From Candidatus Delongbacteria bacterium (GTDB taxonomy: Bacteria > Bacteroidota > Bacteroidia > Bacteroidales > ML635J-15): a stretch of DNA of 6,027 bases. How positions within the stretch are numbered: position 1 is the first letter of the stretch; each line of letters starts with the position of its first letter. The DNA is taken from NCBI GenBank assembly GCA_027858215.1, contig JAQIDD010000378.1, positions 1 to 6,027 of the forward strand. Direction: 5' to 3'. A model generated the notes under the pieces. That model was given only the letters and a program-made list of their open reading frames with translations. It ran no database searches and was not told where the DNA came from. Position numbers and translations under genes: made by a program. Shown here in pieces: positions 1 through 5,800 of this stretch.

Positions 1-364
1 TTTCTCATATCCTGCTTTAAATTTTTTTGCATTATCCCGATAGTGCTTCAAAAATTTGCATTGTCTATGAAAAACGCTGAAAATCTTGATGCGAAAGAAT
101 TATTAGAAGTCCCCTTAAACAGCTCAAAACCATTTCATACAATGACTCCCTCTGATACATTAGTGCCTCGTTTTTATTTTTGACATTGCGTGCTGCTGCC
201 GGCATTGCTCGAGCAAAAATTCATCCCTGGGGTCTACAGGAATTGCACGCTTTATAGTTTAACCGGTACTTTACAGGCATCTATGTTGATTGAAAAACAC
301 CATTGAAATAAGCAAAACATTTTCCATTAAGTTTTTTTATCTTTAAATCCCAGAAAAAACATCC
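1..364. other. Upstream intergenic region with no confirmed gene
   Basis: No gene can be supported here. On the + strand, frame 1 is open from the window edge to a TGA at 181-183 (60 codons), but its translation resembles nothing I recognise and begins with a low-complexity Phe/Ile/Leu/Cys stretch. On the minus strand, an ATG at 32-30 opens a frame reading MQKNLKQDMR off the left edge. This could be the start of a divergent gene, but ten codons are too few to judge. The region is AT-rich, with A/T runs around 20-30 and 300-360, as expected for a promoter-bearing spacer. I found no complete Bacteroidota promoter (TTG plus TAnnTTTG at proper spacing). The best partial match is TATCTTTA at 338-345. 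Confidence 0.5.
197..216. repeat. Two abutting perfect palindromes upstream of recG
   Basis: TGCCGGCA (197-204) is a perfect 8-bp palindrome. It is followed without a gap by TTGCTCGAGCAA (205-216), a perfect 12-bp palindrome. Symmetry stops cleanly at both outer ends. They lie about 150 bases before the recG start, in an otherwise AT-rich spacer. Short dyads like these can be binding sites for dimeric regulators, but I recognise no known operator and there is no adjacent regulator gene in view. The symmetry is seen directly; a regulatory role is only a guess. Confidence 0.35.
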
Positions 365-2470
365 ATGGCATCTCAATTTAAAAACGATATAAAATTTCTA
401 AAAGGGGTTGGTCCCAAACGTGCTGAACTCTTAAAAAAAGAACTGGATATTCACAGTTTTGAAGACTTGCTGAATTATTTTCCTTATCGCCATACTGACA
501 GGTCTAAATTTTACAAGATATCAGAACTAAAAGATGGAATGCCTATGGTACAAATACTTGCAAAAGTACATGTGCCTCAAACTGTAGGCGGCAAAAGGTT
601 TTCCAGACTTACAGCTATGTGCAGCGACGAAACAGGCAGTTTGGAGCTGGTCTGGTTTAAAGGTGCAAAATGGATCAAAGACAGCATTAAACCGGGTAAG
701 CAATATGTGATTTTTGGAAAGCCTGCCAGCTATAAAAATAAATTGAACATGGCTCATCCAGACATGGAATTGCTTGAAAACTGGCAACAAAAGCCAGCTA
801 CCGGATTGATGCCACATTACAATACTACTGAAGCTTTAAAAAAACATAAGCTTCACAGCAAGGCCATACAAAAATTGCAAGAGAACCTGATTAACAGCTT
901 GAACGAACCAATTCCTGAAACTTTACCTGAGTGGATGCGTCAAAAATACCGTTTGATTGGTAAAGAAGAGGCGATACGAAACATGCATTTTCCCCGGGAT
1001 GCTGACAATTTATCCAGGGCTTCATACCGTTTAAAATTTGAAGAGTTATTTTTCATTCAGCTTGGCATGGTAAAAAGCCGGCATCAGCGAAAGCACAATA
1101 TTCCCGGGTATGTGTTTTCAAAGGTCGGAAAACACTTCAATGAATTTTACAACAACTACCTGCCATTTGAACTCACAGGTGCCCAAAAAAGGGTAATAAA
1201 AGAAATTCGCAGGGATTTGGGTAGCGGTCAACATATGAATCGGTTGCTACAGGGCGATGTTGGCAGTGGTAAAACCCTGGTGGCATTGATGTGTATGCTT
1301 ATTGCCATTGACAATGAATATCAGGCTGCCTTGATGGTACCAACAGAAATACTGGCTCAACAACACTTTCAATCCATAACCGGTATAATAACGGGAATGA
1401 ATCTGCGGGTAGAGTTGCTGACAGGATCAACAAAGCAAAAAGACAGAAAACCCATTCACGAAGGCTTACAATCGGGCGATGTGGATATACTCATCGGGAC
1501 ACATGCCTTGCTGGAAGATGTAGTTGAGTTTCAGAAACTGGGACTTACCATCATTGACGAACAACATCGTTTTGGTGTTTCCCAGCGTGCCAGGTTATGG
1601 AAAAAATCCGACCAGCCACCTCATGTATTGGTAATGACAGCCACTCCCATTCCACGCACACTTGCCATGACAATATATGGAGATCTGGATGTTTCCACCA
1701 TTGACGAATTGCCTCCCGGCAGAAAACCTGTCATGACCAAACATGCTACCGACAGTCAACGGCTAAGGGTTTTTCAGTTTATGCGTGATGAAATTGCCAA
1801 AAAACGCCAGATTTTCATGGTTTATCCACTGATTAGCGAATCTGAGCACATGGATTATAAAGACCATGAAGACGGGGTTGAAAGTATGCTCAGGGCTTTT
1901 CCGCGGCCGGATTACCAGGTAGCTGTTGTCCACGGCAAAATGAAACCGGTGGAAAAAGAAAAATCCATGCAGTATTTTAAGAGCGGAGCCGCTGACATTC
2001 TTGTGGCAACAACAGTTATTGAAGTCGGTGTGGATATCCCCAATGCTACCGTACTTATTTTAGAATCTGCTGAGCGCTTTGGTTTGTCACAAATGCATCA
2101 GTTAAGAGGACGGGTTGGCCGTGGTGCTGAACAATCCTACTGTATCCTGATGACCAAAAATAAACTGGGTGATAATTCACGGCAACGCATCGAAGTTATG
2201 ACTAGAAGTAATGATGGATTTGAAATCGCCGAGGCAGATATGAAACTGCGCGGCCCCGGTGACATTGAAGGCACACAACAAAGTGGACTGCCAATAAATC
2301 TAAAAATCGCTAACCTCGGAAGAGATCAACAACTGCTGCAATTTGTACGTAATATTGCTGATCATATTCTGCAAAAGGATCCAGAGCTAAATTTGCCTGA
2401 AAATCACCTTCTGAAAAAAGAACTCAACAAACAAAATAAAAATAAATTGCTTTGGCGGTTGATTTCCTGA
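365..2470 (+). CDS. recG: ATP-dependent DNA helicase RecG
   Basis: RecG is a cytoplasmic superfamily 2 translocase that binds branched DNA, regresses stalled replication forks and migrates Holliday junctions. The 701 residues match the usual length (E. coli about 693). An N-terminal helix-hairpin-helix-like segment (IKFLKGVGPKRAELL, residues 9-23) precedes the OB-fold wedge domain, roughly residues 60-150. The motor carries Walker A GDVGSGKT (297-304), DEQH (398-401), TATPIPRT (425-432), a motif V region around ATTVIEVGVDIPNA (548-561) and QLRGRVGRG (579-587). The RecG-specific TRG region follows, with LRGPGDIEGTQQSG at 628-641. Nothing is truncated and every motor motif is intact. The ATG at 365 is chosen because an in-frame TAA lies at 344-346 with no other start codon between. 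No Shine-Dalgarno is evident, which is common in Bacteroidota. The stop is TGA at 2468-2470. The gene appears monocistronic and converges on the protease gene. Confidence 0.98.
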   Translation: MASQFKNDIKFLKGVGPKRAELLKKELDIHSFEDLLNYFPYRHTDRSKFYKISELKDGMPMVQILAKVHVPQTVGGKRFSRLTAMCSDETGSLELVWFKGAKWIKDSIKPGKQYVIFGKPASYKNKLNMAHPDMELLENWQQKPATGLMPHYNTTEALKKHKLHSKAIQKLQENLINSLNEPIPETLPEWMRQKYRLIGKEEAIRNMHFPRDADNLSRASYRLKFEELFFIQLGMVKSRHQRKHNIPGYVFSKVGKHFNEFYNNYLPFELTGAQKRVIKEIRRDLGSGQHMNRLLQGDVGSGKTLVALMCMLIAIDNEYQAALMVPTEILAQQHFQSITGIITGMNLRVELLTGSTKQKDRKPIHEGLQSGDVDILIGTHALLEDVVEFQKLGLTIIDEQHRFGVSQRARLWKKSDQPPHVLVMTATPIPRTLAMTIYGDLDVSTIDELPPGRKPVMTKHATDSQRLRVFQFMRDEIAKKRQIFMVYPLISESEHMDYKDHEDGVESMLRAFPRPDYQVAVVHGKMKPVEKEKSMQYFKSGAADILVATTVIEVGVDIPNATVLILESAERFGLSQMHQLRGRVGRGAEQSYCILMTKNKLGDNSRQRIEVMTRSNDGFEIAEADMKLRGPGDIEGTQQSGLPINLKIANLGRDQQLLQFVRNIADHILQKDPELNLPENHLLKKELNKQNKNKLLWRLIS

Positions 2471-2617
2471 TGTATTTTAAGGGAACTTCTAATAATTTGG
2501 GCACATCCCCTGCATCCTTCAACTAAGGCCATCGCATACAGGGGTCGGTCTCCAGTTTCAAGCTGCATCGGCTGATGCCGCTTGCTTGCCTGCATACCGG
2601 CGAGTTTCGTCTGTCAC

Positions 2618-2645
2618 TGCCGTTATACAGGCAGCAATAACGGCA
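2618..2645 (+). repeat. Perfect 9-bp inverted repeat (hairpin)
   Basis: TGCCGTTAT (2618-2626) and ATAACGGCA (2637-2645) are exact reverse complements separated by a 10-base loop. The second arm has a competing partner: AACGGC (2639-2644) can also pair with GCCGTT at 2649-2654 across a 4-base loop. Two mutually exclusive hairpins are therefore possible. No T-run follows on either strand, so this is not an ordinary intrinsic terminator. Confidence 0.6.
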
Positions 2646-2697
2646 TCCGCCGTTGCAGGCTTTCCACCTACGCCCTTGTGCAACAAAAAATCTCGCT

Positions 2698-2719
2698 TAG
2701 CCTATTGGCCTATAGGTTA
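2698..2719 (+). repeat. 8-bp inverted repeat at the edge of the structured block
   Basis: TAGCCTAT (2698-2705) pairs with ATAGGTTA (2712-2719) around a 6-base loop. Seven pairs are Watson-Crick, and the eighth is a G-U pair if the + strand is transcribed. On the minus strand that position would be an A-C mismatch, which slightly favours + strand RNA. It overlaps the 8-bp palindrome CCTATAGG (2709-2716). It sits exactly where base composition drops from about 54% to 28% G+C, so it may mark the end of the element. Confidence 0.4.
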
Positions 2720-2756
2720 TGTCTGAATAAAATTATGATATCAAAGAAAACAAACA

Positions 2757-2788
2757 AAACCCCTGTGATATAACTACCACAGGGGTTT
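2757..2788 (-). terminator. Rho-independent terminator of the protease gene, possibly bidirectional
   Basis: AAACCCCTGTG (2757-2767) and CACAGGGGTTT (2778-2788) form a perfect 11-bp stem around a 10-base loop. Read on the minus strand, the hairpin begins 26 bases after the protease stop codon and is followed by a T-rich tail (GTTTTGTTTGTTTTC), the classic intrinsic terminator layout. Read on the + strand, the tail (TTTCTGTTTAAC) is weaker. It may still end any recG transcript reading through the 286-base spacer, since no stem with a T-run lies closer to recG. The structure is seen directly; function is inferred from layout. Confidence 0.85.
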
Positions 2789-2814
2789 CTGTTTAACATT
2801 AAACTTATCATTAA

Positions 2815-5800
2815 TCAGCGCATTAATGAGATTTTCTTAGTCACTCGTTCACCATCAATCATGATTTCAAGGAAATACATCCCGGGAGTTTTATCGCTAA
2901 AGTCAAGCTGATATTCAATATTGCTATAATTGCGTGGAGTCATAAAAATCTGACGTCCTGTCATATCATACACCCTGATTTCAACCTCACTGCTAATATA
3001 TTCATCTCCAAGTTTTACTGTAATGTTCCCGGTTGTTGGGTTGGGATAAGCATGTACATTTTTAACAACATCAAACTCATCGAGATCCACAAGACAGGCA
3101 ATAGGTTTGATAGCGAGGGATGTTGAAATATTAAATTGCTCTACAGAAGTTTTCCAACCGCCTCTCTCAACAACCATTGTATTACTGGATTCAGATGAAC
3201 CACGATTACCTGCAGTGCTTACTACAAAATAATCATCACTGATGCCATCTCCGTTTTCATCCGGATATGACAATTTAAATCCAATAAAGAAAGGACCGTC
3301 TATTTGCACAGGATTATCAAATTCAATCACAGAGTTATAATTTTCGGGCAGGTTGCGGATGTATTTTTTCTTTTCAGCGAGGATATTCTCTTCAGTTGGA
3401 AATTCTGTATCACCGTCCCAAATGTAAAACTTGACATAGGAATTATAGGCTCCATAAACAGAATTATTAACTGGGACAATGAGGCCTTCAATCTGACTGA
3501 AGGAGTAATCCTCATAATAATCAGCATACGTACGAACTCTGTCGCCGTTGTGTCCGGCTATAAAACCCCAGGTTCCGGGAGCATTGATTTTCGCTGCAAT
3601 TTCTCCTGATCTAAGGTTAGTCAGTGTATCACAATACTTGTGAACCGGGCCGCTGAACACATAGATATAATCTTCTTTGGTTTTTACATTGCCACCACAT
3701 GAGTTATTCACACTCAAAGTGACATCGTAAATACCGGGCACATTGTATTCTACACCTGACAACGGACTGGCCTGGGTTGAATTTGTTGGTATGGCATTGG
3801 GGCCAAACACCCAGTTCCATGTTTGTGGAAATCCGGTTGACAAGTCTTCAAAATAGGTTACATCTCCCGCTGATATCAACCTGGGAGAGCAGGTAAAATC
3901 AGCAACAGGGGTTACCGTATCATTGCACGGGTCTTCAATGCTAACAACAATATAATCTTCCTTAGTAATGGTATCATTGCCTTCAGAGTTTTTTGCAATC
4001 ATTGTCACATCAAACATGCCCTCATCCTCATAAAGAATGCCTGCCGGATGTTGATCAGTGGATTCAGGGTTGAACGCACCTTCGAATGTCCATTGCCATT
4101 GATAAGGAGCTCCTGAACTGATGTCATGGAAATCTACCATTTCACCGGGCTCAATTACCGTATAATTGGCAATAAAATTGGCTTCCGGCGGATCATTCGC
4201 AGCAGGAACAACGGTAATATAATCGTCTTTATAAGCAATGTATTGATTGGTGTTTTCATGTTTTACCCTGAGTTCCACATCATATACACCTGCATCCATA
4301 TAGGCAACAGTAACAGGGCCTTCGCTTGTGGTTTGATCAGGCAACCCGCCTTCAAATGTCCATGCCCATTCAGTAAAGGGACCATTCACGGATGTATCAG
4401 TAAACGTAATTACGCCACCTTCGGGAATGACTGTTACATCGGCAAAAAATCCGGCCATGGGATCTGTGGCAGGGTCACCAACAACGATGTAATCCGACCA
4501 TGTGTATGTATCTGTATCTGTGCCGTCGCTGATTTCAAGCGTTACATCGTATGTACCCGGATTATTGTAGCAAATGTTTGTCGGATTTTGTTGATCGCTG
4601 TCAGGTGGAGTGCCACCTTCGAATGTCCACGTCCAGGATGTAGGGCCTCCTGTGGATTGATCCTGGAAATTGATGCAATCTCCAACATCAATCACATCTT
4701 CAGAGGCTTCAAACATGGCATTCAAACCGCCGGGATTATCTTCAACCACAATATAACCTGTTTTTTCTTCTTCATCGGTAAATGTTCCATCATCAATAGT
4801 TAAAGTTACATCATAGGTACCAGGTGTATTATATGGGATGCCTGATGGATTTTGGTCTGTACTTGTATCATCAGGGGGATCAACTCCTTCAAAAGTCCAA
4901 TTCCATGACTGAATGGGATCATTTCCGGGTGTGCTCAGGTCGGTAAAATCAACTGTTCCGCCAGTAGCAACTGTTGTTGGATTCGCTTCAAAATCGGCAA
5001 CCGGTTCAGAAGCTACTGCATTGGGATCATAGCCATCAAGACTTGTTGGGTTTGAACCAGTGGGATCAAGCCAGGGGGCAAGTTGGTCAGGATCAGTAGT
5101 TCCGTTTTCTTCCCAGTGGAAATCAAACCTTCCATAAGCATCCGGGTCAGATTGATTTGTACAAGAAGCACCACCTCCGGTAAGTGTGCCAACGATCCGT
5201 TTTGTGGTTTCGTCAAATATGGGAGAGCCTGATGAGCCACCTTCAGTTACCCCCCAGTCTGTTGCAGTTGACTGCCATGCAACCTCCCAGTGCGCATCAG
5301 TCATTCCACCTGACCACGTCGTAACAGAAGCAGCTCCGCTTCTTGAAATTTTCATAATATCCCCGGATGGATGGTGAATTCCGATACCATTGGAAGCAGG
5401 AACATCGGTTCTGTCCCAACCATTATAATAAACATCGTAACCTGCCGGGGGTGTTGTCAGCAATTCAAGCAGCAGAAAATCAGTGCCTCCGGTTTGAGGG
5501 CCGCGTGCAATTTTTGTAGCACCCATAACATCATCATAAGCAGGTTCAGTAGCCGGATCAGCACAATCAGGCGATTCAAAGTTGAAATAAAATTCCCATA
5601 GATCCTGGTTGGTTTGATCGCCACCACAATGATCAGCGGTTAAAAAATAAGGCGTTCCGTCTTCAGCGGTATTGTTGACAAGCGAACCAGTACAAAAACC
5701 TCCGCCGATTCCACTTGGAATAAAGATCAAAGCTACCCCGCCTTTTTCATCCTGCCAGTTGTTTCCTTCCGGGCAATTGACATTTACTTCACACCCTCCG

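Larger units (their letters stand above)
2471..2756. other. Intergenic GC-richer block with many inverted repeats, then an AT-rich strip
   Basis: No gene is supported between recG and the terminator. Positions 2521-2700 are about 54% G+C by hand count (98 of 180), against about 40% at 2461-2520 and 28% at 2701-2760. The block is dense in short inverted repeats. CCCCTGCAT (2507-2515) faces ATACAGGGG (2536-2544), and GCCTGCAT (2588-2595) faces ATACAGGC (2625-2632); each pair has one mismatch. GCCTGCA (2588-2594) also matches TGCAGGC (2654-2660) perfectly, enclosing the 2618-2645 hairpin. Sixty-odd-codon open frames cross the block on both strands, but neither looks like a protein. It could be a dispersed intergenic repeat, a decayed insertion or a structured RNA; the sequence alone does not decide. 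The AT-rich strip 2720-2756 acts as the T-rich tail of the minus-strand terminator. Confidence 0.5.

Noticed and set aside
338..345. TATCTTTA as a Bacteroidota -7 promoter element for recG
   Set aside because: It lacks the final G of TAnnTTTG and has no TTG about 19-21 bases upstream; the nearest TTG (303-305) is too far away.
2404..2595. 63-codon minus-strand frame overlapping the recG 3' end
   Set aside because: It overlaps the conserved end of recG and ends in a low-complexity Phe/Leu/Ser stretch antisense to it. There is no start signal and no recognisable domain.
2500..2720. A tRNA, tmRNA, SRP RNA or other standard ncRNA
   Set aside because: I found no T-loop GTTCRA with acceptor-stem pairing, no SRP GGAAG core and no tmRNA-like ends on either strand, so no known RNA family can be named.
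2582..2773. 63-codon + strand frame in the intergenic block
   Set aside because: It runs into the terminator stem, has an Arg/Cys-rich then Lys-rich composition unlike a protein domain, and shows no ribosome binding site. It is better explained as a by-product of the structured repeat.
4126..4803. 225-codon open frame on the + strand inside the PKD array
   Set aside because: It lies opposite strongly supported PKD coding sequence. Its translation is rich in Ile, Cys and Arg with no recognisable domain, and its length reflects the regular codon pattern of the repeats.
3655..5007. PKD DNA repeats as a mobile or CRISPR-like array
   Set aside because: The similarity follows the protein motif, units are about 250-280 bases long with divergent codons, and all lie in one continuous reading frame.
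5728..5730. TTG at 5730 as the start of the protease
   Set aside because: The frame continues upstream with SGGCEVNVNCPEG and WQDEK, which are conserved parts of the catalytic domain including two disulfide cysteines. TTG here encodes an internal Leu.
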